From Antedon mediterranea (lineage: Eukaryota; Echinodermata; Crinoidea; Comatulida; Antedonidae), in contig NC_092676.1 in the NCBI RefSeq assembly GCF_964355755.1, forward strand, positions 14,368,288 to 14,432,287: a stretch of DNA of 64,000 nucleotides, read 5' to 3'. A program made the translations under genes and the position numbers. Position 1 is the first letter of the stretch, and each line of letters begins with the position of its first letter. Below, piece after piece: positions 12,325 to 27,300 of this stretch. The notes below the pieces were generated by a model. It was not told the origin of the DNA and did not search any database. It saw nothing but the letters and a program-made list of their open reading frames with translations.

Positions 12325-15300
12325 TATTATTATTATTATATCGGTGGCTTGTGCTACATGTATGACCTGTGTACAGTAGAGAAGGGCCTGTAGTTGGCAT
12401 CTTAAAGATACAGTATCCTAGTATTACAACAATTATATGGTACGCTCGCTTTGCTAGTGTACCATCTAGGTCGTGCCCACAGATCGTTCTCGGTTACACA
12501 TTTCAGAGCAAAAAAAATGGCGATGTCAAATGTCTGTTCCACAGGACTAAAATACATGTGGTTTGCAGGAATGAATAAATAGCCGCAGTGATTTATGTAG
12601 TCAATTAAAATTAGCACCCTGCCAATTAGTTCAGAAAGAGAAACTTGTCACAAAATGAGTCAAAATGTTTGAGTAAAATTTGTTTTTTGTATGTAACATT
12701 AGGCCTGAGGAATGGTGAAGGAGATGGGTGCAAAGAGGAACCATTTTTAAATATATTCTTTATCCATAACAAAATATTTGTTTTTATGTTTTATAAATAT
12801 TATAACACAGTAAAACATTTGCGATTTCATACTTTGTTGAAACTGTTACTGTCATATAGTCGATTTAAATAGTAAAGTACATGTAACGATACACCACTAC
12901 AACGTTTATATTTTTTGTAAATATTATTATTTATTAATACAATTAACGTTAGTAATCAAGTTTATTTGTATAATTATGTGTTTAAACAGTACCCACACTC
13001 ACAGTAAGAAATTTGCGCTTCAAATGGCGACAAAAATGATTTATGTATTTATTGTCAAAGTTGTTAAGTTTATTCCACAAGGGCCCATAAATTTGTGTTA
13101 TACCAAATAATTATACTGGGAGACTGAGCAGTTATTAAAAACAATTATTGTAGAAAGGTAAATGCGAAGCTGGATTCACCAGAGTAAACTAACATCAAAA
13201 TCCAAAGCGAAGAAGACATGTTATTTGTTGTTGATGATACAGAGCCCTCTAAAAGCCAGAATTTTGTACAAAAAATCTTTACAGTCTTGAACTTTGTAAT
13301 CTGTTTGTTTGTTTGTTTGTTTTTTTTTGGTTTTTCTATAGGCCTACACTGTACAGTGTGTATTCATCCACCAACCATACTTATCTTCAACAGTAAAATA
13401 TTTAAAAATGAATTTAATTCAGAAACAATTTCCTGGCATCATGACATCATACTATTTTTAAATTGTTGTTTTGTTTCTTTTTAGTTTGAAGTAACTGGTT
13501 CAAATTTGACATCATTGTGCAAACTTATCTTTAAGATTAGTAAAAATAAAGAAAATGATATTCTTTTCCAAAAGAATAATATATTAGGTAAGCATGTGTT
13601 ATTTTTAATGTATTTTGCTTTATTTATGCTATTGGTCCTAGCGGGAATTTGGCCTTAAACCATCTCAAACCCAGTTAACTCGGCAGATAATGACTATTAA
13701 ATATTTCTTTTACACATAAAGACTTTTAAATGAATAAAATTCAAATATAAAGTAGTATAAAAATAATAAGCATGATATTACCAACTTTCTTTATTACTAG
13801 CCATCTACAGTACATTAAAAATAATTACTAATCTTTACTATGTTAATGATGTGCCTATAAATTCTTGTATTAAATATAGCAAAGAACACTTCAGCGTTAA
13901 AAGTAAAATAATCTGAAGCAGCAAGACTATTAGTATTAGTAATATCACAAATAATAGAAACTATATTTAAAAATTACTATCAATGTTCGCCTTTACCGCG
14001 TGTACTGTATCTAATTCTGCCATTTCAATAGTTACCACTATTTGCGTTTCATGCTTTTATTAGGGCTGAGTTGACCAATTAGGTTTAGGCTTAGTTGACC
14101 AATTAGTTTCAGGCCTAGTTAATGTGAAACTGACTTGATGTGAGCCGACTTGCCTGTGGCCGAGATGGTTTAGGGCTGACTTGACTGGCACCCCTAGAGG
14201 ATCACAAGTGTTTTATTACTAGTAGTAGGAGACTTCATAATTTCAATTTATTGTTAATATCGGAATTATTCATTTACAGATTTAATTGTAAAGTTGATAG
14301 CTTCAACTAATTATCAGAAAGTTTCAGATGCATTGATCTACTGCATTGGAGCCCTCAAGTTCCTGACTGGAAACAATGCTATACTTAAAGATCTAGCTGA
14401 CTATGGCTGTACAGAATCATTGGCTAGACTTCTTATTAATATCAATACAGCTGTAAGTATAAATAATAAAACATAAATTTATTAACAAGCTTTAAATCCA
14501 AAATTGCTGTGAAAAGTTTTTAGAGCACCCTTGTACCATAATAGACTAGTCCTGGTCCACATCTGCACCCTCTTGCTTATCAATTATCAATTTTCTCTCA
14601 AATTTTAATATGTGCTTGCTCAACCAATTATCTCTCTCATGAGTCGCACCATTTTTATTTTGATGATGTCATCATGCCTAAAAGGTTGAATAACATTGGT
14701 CGTGTGATTTTAACTACCGGTACACTGTATATTTGAATATATTGCAGCTCTTCAGAATTAAAGGTGACTTTGATGTTTATAACTTATTATGAAAGCTGCT
14801 AAAATGTAGATATGAATTCATATAAAAATTAAGCCTATCGGATCATATCGCCATTTAATGTTAAAAAGTAGTTTTTTTATCACTTTCGTCAAAGCACTGC
14901 GCTTCTACATGCTCAATGTTCTTCCAAATCTTTTTTTTCATGTTGATTTTGATACATACTACCAACAAATTAGAATACCGTATATTTCGGTGTATAAGTC
15001 GCACTTTTGACACGCAAATTTGACCTCTAAATTAAGGGTGCGTCTTATACACCGAACATAAATGCCTCACCACACAGAGTGTACATATCGTCACCTCGTT
15101 GGCTAGGCCTGAGTAGGCTAGGCCTAGCTACAGTGTACTAACGTAACGGCAACCTGCTTCTGCCTAGTTTTCAAGGCATTTTAGCGTGATGTTATACTAA
15201 ATATGATGAAAAGATTTGTTTATTATGGAGCTGTTTTAGGCGCTCCGATAAAATTTCATTTGTAAACGTTTACGATTGGAATAGGCCTAGTATTTATTTA

Positions 15301-18300
15301 TAGTTATACGCACGATCGCCGACCGCCGTACCCCCAGCGCAAGCCCTTCTTGGCGGCCACATGCTGTACGGTATTCGATTAGTATATTCTCCAGGTGATT
15401 ATAGCATGGACCTAGCGTACACACTTCTCGGATACATAGATACTAATCGAATACGATTTTCCGTGAAAACGTGCGCCCTCTCGAAATGATCGAGCGAGGC
15501 TAGCCCACACACGTGCGTGTTACACACACGGTCATCCCATGCACTCGATGTTGCGGGTGCGAAACTCATGAATAACAAGTTAGAAACAACTTGTTGAGGC
15601 TGGGCGCGGCCGAGCCTAGGTAAGAAAAAACCTAAATAAAGGACGCCGTTGTAGATATACAAAATATATTATTACAATAAAATTGATTACAATTTAAAAA
15701 AAACATTGTTTTGATGAAATATAAGGTGCGTCTTATACATCGACGATATAAAAAATACCGATATTTTACTCTTAGTTAGGGGGTGCGTCTTATACACAGG
15801 TGCGACTTATACACCGAAATATACGGTATATGTCACATAATAGACCCAACTCAGCTATATATGCATAGAACTATGCATCAGGTCAAAGGATTGCATACAT
15901 TAACTTTTACAATCGTATTTTAAGGTACTGCATGTTTTTTTAATTTAAATTTCAGTGAAATTATAAATGTTTAATATTTTGTAGACAATGGAAGGATTGC
16001 CTGTTGCTCATGGAGTGCCAAACCTTCTACTTCAAGTCACAGGTACATTGAGAAATTTAGCTGACAAACCAGCCACACATGCAACATTTATATCATGTCA
16101 AATCATTCCAGAACTTTGTAAAATTATTGACACATTCCCATTGGATGGAGATTTGATGTTTAATATCTCAAGAATACTCAGGTAAGGAATTGGGTGTACC
16201 TAAACTTAAATCATATCTTTAATGTTATGCATTTGTTTTGTTGTGTTGCATAACACAAGATAGACATGCCCCAAGTCTGTATTTTTTGTCTTTTTTAGGT
16301 TATATGCGTTATCATGCAAATAACCTTATTGATTCTGTCAGAATCTTTATTTATTTTTTCCTTAGCACTACTTTGTCTTGATCAATTTCATCTAGCTAAG
16401 TCAATTTTTCAGAGTATATTCCTTATGGCCAGGAATTGATGTGGTTATCTTTTCAATACTGCACAATCAAAAATTACGTGGTCTTTAATAGACACGTTTC
16501 GCGCTCGCGACCAATCAGAAATAGTGGGTATAGATTTGTAAACAAACCGAACACCTCTCGCCTAGTGCGTGTTGAAGCATAGCGAAATGGCAACTGCCGA
16601 GTGCTTTTGTTGCAAGGTGCATCATAAATGTTGTATATGTTGGATAAATCGTGAATTTAACTACACAAAATCACTGATTAATATTCCTGTTTTTAATTTT
16701 CAAACACTTGCTGAGTGGTTTGCGTCGGCTCCGAAGGATAGTGGCACAAAATCTTGGATTTTTTCAAGGAAAGGTACGTCCACGATGTGCTCGTGTCTCT
16801 CCGCCCGCCCGGTGGCGTTGCCTGATGCGGTACTTCGTCTACTAGGTCTAGGAGGCTTGGGTGTCTGTTTAAGCGCCGAAGAACATCACATAATACATGG
16901 AAGATGCAATAGGAGCATGAAGAAGAATGAAAGATAATAATTAATATATTTACGCAACATTTGTAAATAAAATCAACAGTTAACATGTATTAAATGCACC
17001 GTATTATATATGTGTCAAACCAAAAATGACAATACATAAATAAAGTCGATGATTCCGAACCAAATGCCCAAATAATTCTACAGTGAATATAAAACATAAG
17101 TTTAGAAAATAAATAACATTACCATGCCATTCCATCAAAAGGCTAGTTTTGACGATTGCTTTCTAAGATGATCATCTCTCAGTTCTCCCATGCTTTAACA
17201 TACCTCTCGCTGTGTTTGTTTACCATTGTATACCGACTAAAAGGTCAAACTGACGGTGACCTCGCGAGCGCGAAACGTGTCTATTATGTACTTATTATAT
17301 TAAACCAATATTTCATCATATGACAATACAAATACGTGTGTAGCATCTATAACGCATGCAATATGTGCCCTTACAATTTTCAAAATTGTCAAAACTTATT
17401 TTCGATGAAATTAGAGTACAAGCAATTGTAAGCGTTTAAAAATTGCCATGAGTGCGCAGAATATTGTACACATTAAACATTTTAGTGCGTGTTAAACTAT
17501 AGTGCGCACTATTTTTGCATGATTTCTGTTTTACAACCTTCCTTTAGTAATTTTATCACATTTTATTCACTTTTCAACTTCAAAACCACGTTATACAAGC
17601 ACTATAAAAGGGACAGGCTATGCACATGTAAGTAATAATAAAATAGTAAAAATATGCTACATTTTAAAATTAATATAGATCGTCAAAATGCTAGGGAAAC
17701 CCTATTTTTCATTTCATTTTCTTAAAGTGTATGTATCATATAATAATCTATCTGCACCAAAGTGGTTACTGCATAGTAAATACACGGAGGAATCTTTCTT
17801 CTTTCAAAATCTCAGTATACACTGCTGTCGCGTTGTGTCCTGATTCCTCCTCTGAACCACTGCACACGTAGGGGCAATTTTGACAACTACGACATTGTGA
17901 GCATGTGCAGTCGTGAGCTTTAAAGCCAAAGTGAGCACAATTGGCCAATCACAGCGCCAGATACGTCGTCGTTAAGGAGAATATTTCTGTTTATATCACT
18001 AAATGTCGTTATCATTGGTTAGGATGAAGAACAACTGACATCGTTGTCCAATAGAAATACACCCCTCTAAATTTCTACTCCTTTATTGTATCAAACAATC
18101 AATACAAAAGGTAGCCAAGATATAGCCGGAGCTACAGTAATCAAGCTTGGTACCTTTTAAAAACATCTTAACTTAAGCTACGAAATTAACAAATAAATAA
18201 CAGAACTTAAAGGAAAATAAAAATGTAATAACGTCAAAAACAAAACAAAAAAATTTTGAATAGCATAGCTTTATATTCATAGTAAACAAGCCAGATTTCG

Positions 18301-21300
18301 CTTAGAAAATGGCAGCATTTGAAGACGATTCTACAGGCAAAAAATTGACCAAGTTTTCAAAATCTTACAAAAACATAGCCTTACAAAATGTATTTTTTTT
18401 ACTTGTTGTAGTTGAAAAATAAAAAAAACACAGTATGATTCTAGTAGAATACATAAAGGTTCGATTTAATCGATAAAATATTTTTTTTTAATTTATTTTT
18501 TGTTAACATGATTTTGCCTATTCTAGGCTGTTCGGGGATTACCGACAAGCGACTGGTTTGGCTTGTCTGTGCCACATATAGGCCTATTATAAATAATTAA
18601 AGATTCCAACAAAATCAATCAAACAATATATCTTTTAAAAATCAATTATCTTTATTTAAATCAATGCATATAACCTATAATTCGTCATAGTGATGAATTA
18701 AATCGAGTTGTTTTTATTTTATTTTTGTCTTTAGACTTGTCATACACATATTGAAATCGATTTGCGGACCACAAACATCCAAAAAAGAACGATGTATGTT
18801 ATCATACTGTATTTAGCTATATAGGGCAGGCAGTATGTAATTGTAAATATGGATTTTTGAATCAACCAATGATCAATCGGACATCATTTGGTTTCAAAAT
18901 TTAAAAAGAGTACATACAGTATTGTGTTATGTATGATCGAGACTGAAATAACAACTGTAGAACTATAATGTGACAGGTATTATTATAGACCTAGAGTGTT
19001 GCAGAGTTTTTTTGTTAATTCTATTGTCTAGTCCTAGCCTTGCTGTACATGTGCGTATGACCTGCTCAATAAATAGGTACTATACCACTGGCACATAGCT
19101 GCCACACACAGGGCAGGGTCTGGGTGGGAATTAATCAAATTATTTCTGCATAATAATGATCCATTCAATTTTTGATTTTCGGAGAAGTTAGCCTATCATA
19201 TCAAATCCCATCAAATGTTTACCAGACTATTAGGCAGATAAAATCATTCTAGCCTTCAGAAACTTTCATCATCTCATCATCATTTTGCATCGTCTAAACG
19301 TAACATAGAGCATATGCATCATCTTAGTTGTTGAATCTTATCTTTTTACTAATATTAAGTCAAAACTCCGTCTGGAACCCAGACTAAACCAACAAGTGTC
19401 TCATGGTATTGTGCGGATACCATGAAACTTGATGGCTAATTGGACATTGTGATATCATCATAATGACCGTACAGATTTCAAACAACAAATTATTCTTATT
19501 GCTGTTATTATTTATTCAACCAATTCTTATGCTGTTAAGTTATGTTGTAACTTGATCTATGCAATCATCAATGCATTACTTTTCACTTTGAGTTCGGAAT
19601 GACAGATTGGAATGTTTTCAATTCTGAGAATGTGGATGAATTGGCGGAAACTGTTACTGCTTATATCAACTTTTGTACAGATAATGTGATGGTAATTTTA
19701 AACCATGGATCAATAAAAACGTAATGGAGATAATTAAGAAAAAAAGACGAGCTTTTAATAATGGTGACGTTGTCCAAGTTAAAAGTATTCAGAAGGAGTT
19801 GAAACGAGTAATACATAAGAACAAATTAGAGTACAAAATCAAAAGCAAATTCAAAAGTAATAATATGAAGCAAGTGTGGCGCAGAATGTGTGAAATGAGC
19901 GGATATAACAAGCAAAAAGCATTACCTGTAATATCAACAGTACCAAACAATATGCAAATGAACTTAATGAATTCTTTAATAGATTTGACAAATACAATTT
20001 CTGGAGTAAAAGATTGAAAACTAAATTTACGATTATCATCACCACCATTGTGGAAGAGGGGCGTTGGGAATAGGGAGATAGTCGGGATTTTGCTTAGGCT
20101 ATAGGCACAGTAGGCTATCAATTTGACCAGAATTGTGGATGGAAAATGTTACAGTATTTAATTATTCCTGGGAAACGGCTGGGATTTTGGGGTGGGGATG
20201 GAGGCCTATGACCGAACTGGGAATGTTTTAAACTACATTTGAAAACTGCCACTGAGGGATTATGGGTTGGGAGTGATGGCTAACATAATTTGTTCTGGAA
20301 CCATCTTAAAAACATCACCCGGTTTCTGGGGTGTGTTGGGAGGAGGAGCGAAAATACTGGCGTAATGAAGTAGCCTAGGCCTATATGATTGAATTGTACA
20401 ACGAAAACTTACTAGGCCTACATTTGAACTGTCCAGGGGAGGAGGTAAGGTTTGTTGATTGCGGCTGCGATGGTGAGAGGAGAAAGAAGGCCGGGGGACC
20501 GCAGTATCAACATTATATATTTTAATTATCAGCCAATATGACACCTACACATTTACACAGTTTACAACGTACTTAAGCCATAGGCCTATCATAGCTATGT
20601 ATGCCCTCTCAATTTGAAGCTACAGTTTAATCGAATTTGTCCTTCACTGGAAAGAGTGTGGGGTGTTATTAAGGGGTGTAGGTACTGAGATACTGGCGTT
20701 GGGTGTTATGTACTGAGAAGGCTTTAAACTAATGTTGAAACCCGCCCTGGGGCGGCTATAATTGCTAGTAGAAAATATGTTCATAAATAATTTAATTATT
20801 CTATAGGCTATTTACGCCATCTTCACATCGTCAAATGTTTCCTAAACCAAATTGCTATGGAATTCACAATAATATTGACTGGAAAGTTATTAAAATGGAA
20901 ATAATTGAATGCCAAGTTTTAGTCCTTTAATGTTTGTACCCGGTATTATTGGGTATAAACAAATGTTGTATATCCGGTATTGGGAAAACAATTATTTAAT
21001 CGTATTTGCCTGTAATATATAGCACCCTCTATCATTTTTCTGTAAACTTGCAATTTTTATTTAGTATACATACCTTCATCAATATCCAGAGGAAAACCCA
21101 TATTCCATAAGAATTTCTTAAACTACAGATATTTTTATTATTGAATTGACAAAAATCAGGAATTCCAAATAAGCTGTAATGACGTCACATGGCGTCATTA
21201 ATATGCAATTACCTTTTTTTTTACTCCCAACCGTAGAACAACCTTTTACCCACCACACACCACAACAATTATCATATTTAGTATTCTTTTGCAATTTATT

Positions 21301-24300
21301 AAAATCACCACATTTTTTTCTTAAATAAATATTATGCATATATGTGGGACTAATGCTGCACAGTGAAAGGGTTAACACTTCTCTTTTTTCAGGAAAACGC
21401 ACCAGTTGATTAAGATTACGTTTATACTTATGTATGCAATAAATATAAAAATAAAGTTTTAAATGATTTACTGCATTTTTTAAATTAATTATATTTTAGT
21501 AATGCTGAACTGAAATGCATTCAATGCTTTTTTGTTTGATGTACCACAGGAATTTGTACCATTTTTCACTTCAGTATATTTGTATTTGTACTGTGGGTTA
21601 ACAATAACATAACATTTTTTTTTTTTTGCAGTAAATTAACTCTAAATCAAGAATGTTGTACTATTCTTAAAAATCACCCAACAACATTCACCTCATTTCT
21701 GATGCTAATGAACAAGCATCTATCCAACATGGAGTTGATAGTTCGGCTTTGTTTTATTATGGGAAATTTAACAGCAAAGAGCAATGACTGTCGCTATTGT
21801 TTATTTAACACAGAAAATGCCATGGAAACTCTACTGTCTGTGTTTCGAACCTATTTAGAGTTAGATATTGTGGTAAGTTTTTTTTTTGTAATTTTTTTTT
21901 ATCTCCCCATGGGTGAAAAGAGTCTATGAATATGTTATCCAAATATGGCCGGATAAATCACTCCAATCATAGAAATACATTTCCAGATAGAATAATCAAT
22001 CTGAATAATGGAAATGTGAAATTTAATGCCACTATTGATGTATCATATTCAACATGGATATCGAAAGATCGCCTTCATTTAATTATAAAAAAATTTACAG
22101 CAAAAAACAAATATTGTTTTTTTAGAATCAAAGATCTGATGAAACGCTTAAAGAAAAATTCACAAAAAGTCTTCAATTGTTAAAAGGACAAAAGTATGAG
22201 GATATATTTATTAAATTAGTTCGTGTGATTGCTAACTTGTCGATAAATCAAGATATTGGACCACTAATAGCGGCAAACCTAAATTGTATTGAGCTTTTGT
22301 TGCAAATACTAGGTAAGTTATTTTGTAAGAATCTATATAAATCGCGCGTTACTTCTAGAATATTTACTCGATGGTATATAAAGTTGGTTCGTACTTTCGA
22401 TACTGATTTTAACCACCTGATGTAACCCTGTTTACTAATTAAATTGAGTTCGATAATTAGTTATTGACAATTAAAACAAATTTAGGTTCAACTATTTGCC
22501 CCAAATATAGGTGTTTTCCGATAGTGGTATACACTGTCTAATGGATGTCTATCTTAAAAAATACCCGCACACAATACAGTAGAACCTGTGTTTTACGTAC
22601 CCTGATTTTACGTTCCCTCGATTTTACGTACGCTTAAAATAACCGATGACGTCATCATTTTCTTACATTGAGGGCGCAATTTAACAACAACAAAGCACAC
22701 AAAGCCACAATCATGGCTGTGTGAGGAATTCCGCTGTGTGTGGGACGAGCTACGCACATGCATTCCCCCTAAAGCAGCGACTGTTTTTATTGATAGAAAA
22801 CAATTATATTTTACACTTTATTTAAACATCGTACAGCCTGTATATACTGTACTTTTCTAGTTAGGTCTCACATCTTGCTAGGCCTGCTAGCCTGGCCTGA
22901 ATAGTCTAGGCAAGGCCTAGGTCTAGCTAGTGACCACCTGCATACTGTGTACAGAAGTAGGCAAATACGGCTAGCTACGATCTCTACGTATTTGGGGTCA
23001 ATTTAAGGTCAACCTTGATTTTACGAATCCTTTCGGTCCCGTACCGTACGTAAAATGGAGGTTCTACTGTAATACGAAGATGCTTCGCATTTTCCTATCT
23101 CCTCCTACGATAATTGTTTTTAATAGCTGAAAACCGGTTGAACAGCTCGAGTACAGCATCATAATGTTGAAGACAGACTGATTTCTTTAAAAAATACTAT
23201 TTTGATAGATTTAATATACGTTTATACATATGCATTGATTTGAAGCTTCAAATTCCTCGGTAAATAGAGGGCGCATTATTTCGACAAATACTTAGATTAG
23301 AAATGAAGATTCATCGAACTAGAAGTGTAGTTATATTATAAGAACTAAACTAGGTCATTTTTGGCTCGCATTTTTGGTTACCAACCAACCAGCGAATTAG
23401 GCCTACTGATGTGTACATGGTTACGTAAACAAGAATACAAATAAACTTTATAAATAAAAAATTATGAAATCAAATGATTATCAAGCAGTTAAACTAAGTC
23501 TCATTTAAGGCTTAGGGAGTGCAGTTAAAAGAGTGCGAGTTATAACCATATATGACACTAGTGAGGATTGAACCTCGAACCTTGGGATTGGAAGGAAAAC
23601 ACCAACCTCCATGATACAGCTCCACTCCAATGGCTGTCAATGGTGAAAACATAACGGCACACAACATACACATGCATCTTTGTAGTTTCTTTTCTCCAAC
23701 TACAATTTGGTTTTTAATTACTCCTGTACATCATTTTACAGACAAACAAAACTTTATAGTATGCGTTTTCATAAATAAGTGAATAAGATACATATTTGTG
23801 TTTTCATTGACGAGATTGTAATACTATAGTAACTTCAATAACTATTACAGTACTTATTTGTTATACGACACAAGACAAGTGTATCTGATAAGTACATTTA
23901 TTCGAAAAAAATAAGTCTAGATCCCCATAGGCGTCATAAATCACGGCCCAACCAATCAGTACTCATGACTCATGAAATTCGATCCAGTTTTCAGGGCTGT
24001 AACCAGGATCTGTCAAGGGGGAGTTCGGACACTGACACCCACCCCCAACCCCCATGGTGAGTGGGGCCTGAGGCGAAGCGTATTCTAGATGGCCGAAAAT
24101 GGTACTCTAGTCTTGTTAGACCCATTGCAATTTGCTTACCGATCACTCCATAGTACCAGTGATGCGATATATTTTAAATTACATAAATTGTATTCACATC
24201 TAGATAATGTAAAGAAAGGCCACTCGGCACATATTATGTATTTTGATTTTCAGTCTGCGTTTAATACCATACAACCCCATATCCTAGCAGACAAAATGTT

Positions 24301-27300
24301 GAATATGGAGTTTCCCCGTCCGATTGTTCGTTTAGTTTTAAATTTCATTTGTGATAGAAAACAATTTGTTAATATTAATGGTGTTAAGTCAGAAATCGCA
24401 ACCTCTGACACCGGTGTTCCTCAGGGTACTGTCAACGCACCTAAATTATATTCCTTGTATACGGCCGATTAGAGATCTTTAAATGATGAGCTTTGCCCCG
24501 TTGTTAAATTCGCTGATGACACTTGTACTATTGGTCTCATACTGTAGTTTCAAACAATGATGAACATTATCGTAGCGAAATACAAAGATTTGTTAAATTT
24601 TGTGACTATAATTATCTCCAAATAAATGCATCTAAAACAAAGGAGATGATCATTGATTTTAGGACTAAACATAAATTTAATTTTCAACCAATCACTATCA
24701 AAGGTAAAGAAATTGAAATTGTTGACCAGTACAAGTATCTAGGTATTGTTTTCAATGATAAACTGAGTTGGGGAGACCATATAGACTTCATCAGCAAAAA
24801 ATTAAATCCCAGAATGTATTGTATGAGAACTTTATATAAATTTAACTCCTGTGATTTGATGTTACTTTCGTTCTATAGTTCCGTTATATGTAGTGTTTGG
24901 ACGTACTGCCTCTCCTGTTGGGCTGGTAATGTTACCGGAGGGAATAAAGGACGCCTTGAAACTTTCATCCATCGGGCTGGTAAAATGATTGGTCTGGAAC
25001 TGCCTTCCATTACCGATGTGCACCTAGAACACCTCCAGAAAGATTTTGAACGCATTGAGTCGGATGCCTCTCATCCTCTCCACAAAGTGATCATAGACCA
25101 ACTTAATCCAAGTGGTAGATTGAGGCTCCTCAGTGTGAAAACAAATCGATATGCCAAATCCTTTATTCCCTCCGGTATCATCCAGTACAACAGAAAGTCA
25201 AGAAGATAATTTTATCTTGTATTTTTTGATGTTTTTATATGAATGGTTTTATGCTATATTTGTTTTCTTGTTATTATGACGAGCAATGAATTTCTTTTTT
25301 GAGGATCAATAAAAGTTATCTTATCTTATCTTATCTCTCGCACATAACATTCATGATAAAGGCACCTCTAATTGGCCGGAAAAGACTTATGCAGCATGCT
25401 ACCAATGAGCAAAACGATCATACTTTTTTCCTCCTCTTCATACATGTGGACTTTTTAAAAGACGAACATTTGTTGCTGTTTGTTAGATGCGCGTGTGCTC
25501 TGTGCGGAACCACCGATTGTTTGATTCACTCGGTATTACTTTAGGAGGGCCCCGAAAAAAGCACACTGTGTGTGAAGGAATATGCAATTCTTATAGATCT
25601 ATCTATATTTATTTACAGCAATTTGAAATTAAATATACCAATGTAAATAGATACAGTTGAGTTCATATTGGCTGGTGGTCTAGAAAAAAATAATCGGATG
25701 CTATAATGTAAACACAGTACGTAATACCATAGATATTATAGTGCAATAAATTAAAGCCCCATTCCCTACGTTTTTTAGATCTAATTTAAGATCACAAAAC
25801 TATATTTAATGTACCGTATATTTCGGTGTATAAGTCGCACTTTTGACACGCAAATTTGACCTCTAAATTAAGGGTGCGTCTTATACACCGAACATAAATG
25901 CCTCATCACACAGATTGTACATAGGCCTAGGCTATCACCTCGTTTGCTAGGCGAGTAGGCTAGGCCTAGCTACAGTAACTAACTAACGTAACGGCAACCT
26001 GCTTCTGCCTAGTTTTCAAGTCATTTCAGCATGATGTTATACTAAATATGATGAAAAGATTTGTTCATTATGGCGCTCCGATAAAATTTTATTTGTAAAC
26101 GTTTACGTCGTACGATTGGAATAGTATTTATTTATACAGTAGTTATACGCACGACCGCCGTACCCCAAGCGCAAGCCCTTATTTTGGTGGCCACATGGTG
26201 TACGGTATTCGACTAGTATATTCTCCAGGTGATTATAGCATGGACCTAGCGTACACACTTCTCGGATACATAGATACTAATCGAATACGATTGTCCGTGA
26301 AAACGCGCGCCCTCTAGAAATGATCAAGCGAGGCTAGCCCACACACGTGCGTGTTACACACACGGTCATGCACTCGATGTTGCGGCGAAACTCATGAATA
26401 ACAAGTTAGAAAGAACTTGTTGAGGCTGGGCGCGGCCGAGCCTAGGTAAGAAAAAACATAAATAAAGGATGCCGTTGTAGATATAACAAAATATATTATT
26501 ACAATAATATTGATTACAATTTAAAAAAACATTGTTTTGATGAAATATAAGGTGCGTCTTATACATCGACGATATAAAAAATACCGATATTTTACTCTCA
26601 GTTGGGGGTGCGTCTTATACACAGGTGCGACTTATACACCGAAATATACGGTAAAAATAATACTATATGGTCCTATTGCGATAACTTTTTTCGTCTTTAA
26701 ACGGTTAAAAATGTGAAAAATAAGTCGATTCTAATAATTATAGCGGCCCGCTATAAATCCCAAAATGCATTGCGCGCGGATTGATATTTTTGTTTTTCAC
26801 CTGTAATTCGCCCACTTTTCGATCGATCGTGAGGCCAAAACAAATGGAAGACTCCTAACTTTTCAGCGAAAATACCGGGTTTTCCCCAATTTGTATCAAC
26901 GGAGTCTGGCAAAAATAGAAAGACAATTAATGCAGCAACTATACAACGTCAGGCTAGGTATATAGCTCGCGTACGATGTTCGTACGTTACCGATGTTTAC
27001 CAGCTAGGCCTACAAAACTAAGCCTAGCTAGGCTAGGCCTAAGACCGTCCACGAGAGGTCGATCGCCGCGAGCTACTTAGGTAGTGCATTGTTTCTCACT
27101 TTTTATCATAATTTACCATAAAACGTACATTTAAGACAAGGAATGACATGGTTTAATGTTTTTAAAGTGATATATATGTATTATTCTCCAAAAAACGTCC
27201 AAAATTGCAGGGAAGGGGTCTTTAATATTCACTATAATCCTCTATGATGATGATACACTATACTTCATAGCCACACATAAATACTGATGTACTTCGGAAG

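Noticed and set aside
15399-15662. 87-residue minus ORF, with a 66-residue relative at 26366-26566
   Set aside because: Conserved only because both lie in copies of the same MITE; the second copy has indels that change the frame, and no protein family matches.
17766-17948. 60-residue Cys-rich minus ORF as a gene or zinc-finger exon
   Set aside because: Suggestive composition, but no splice context, no neighbours and no recognisable domain; too short to support.
24089-25209. Host gene encoding a reverse-transcriptase-like protein
   Set aside because: Domain order, TTATC tail, stop codons and insertion into another repeat show a dead Rex1/Babar LINE and not a domesticated gene.
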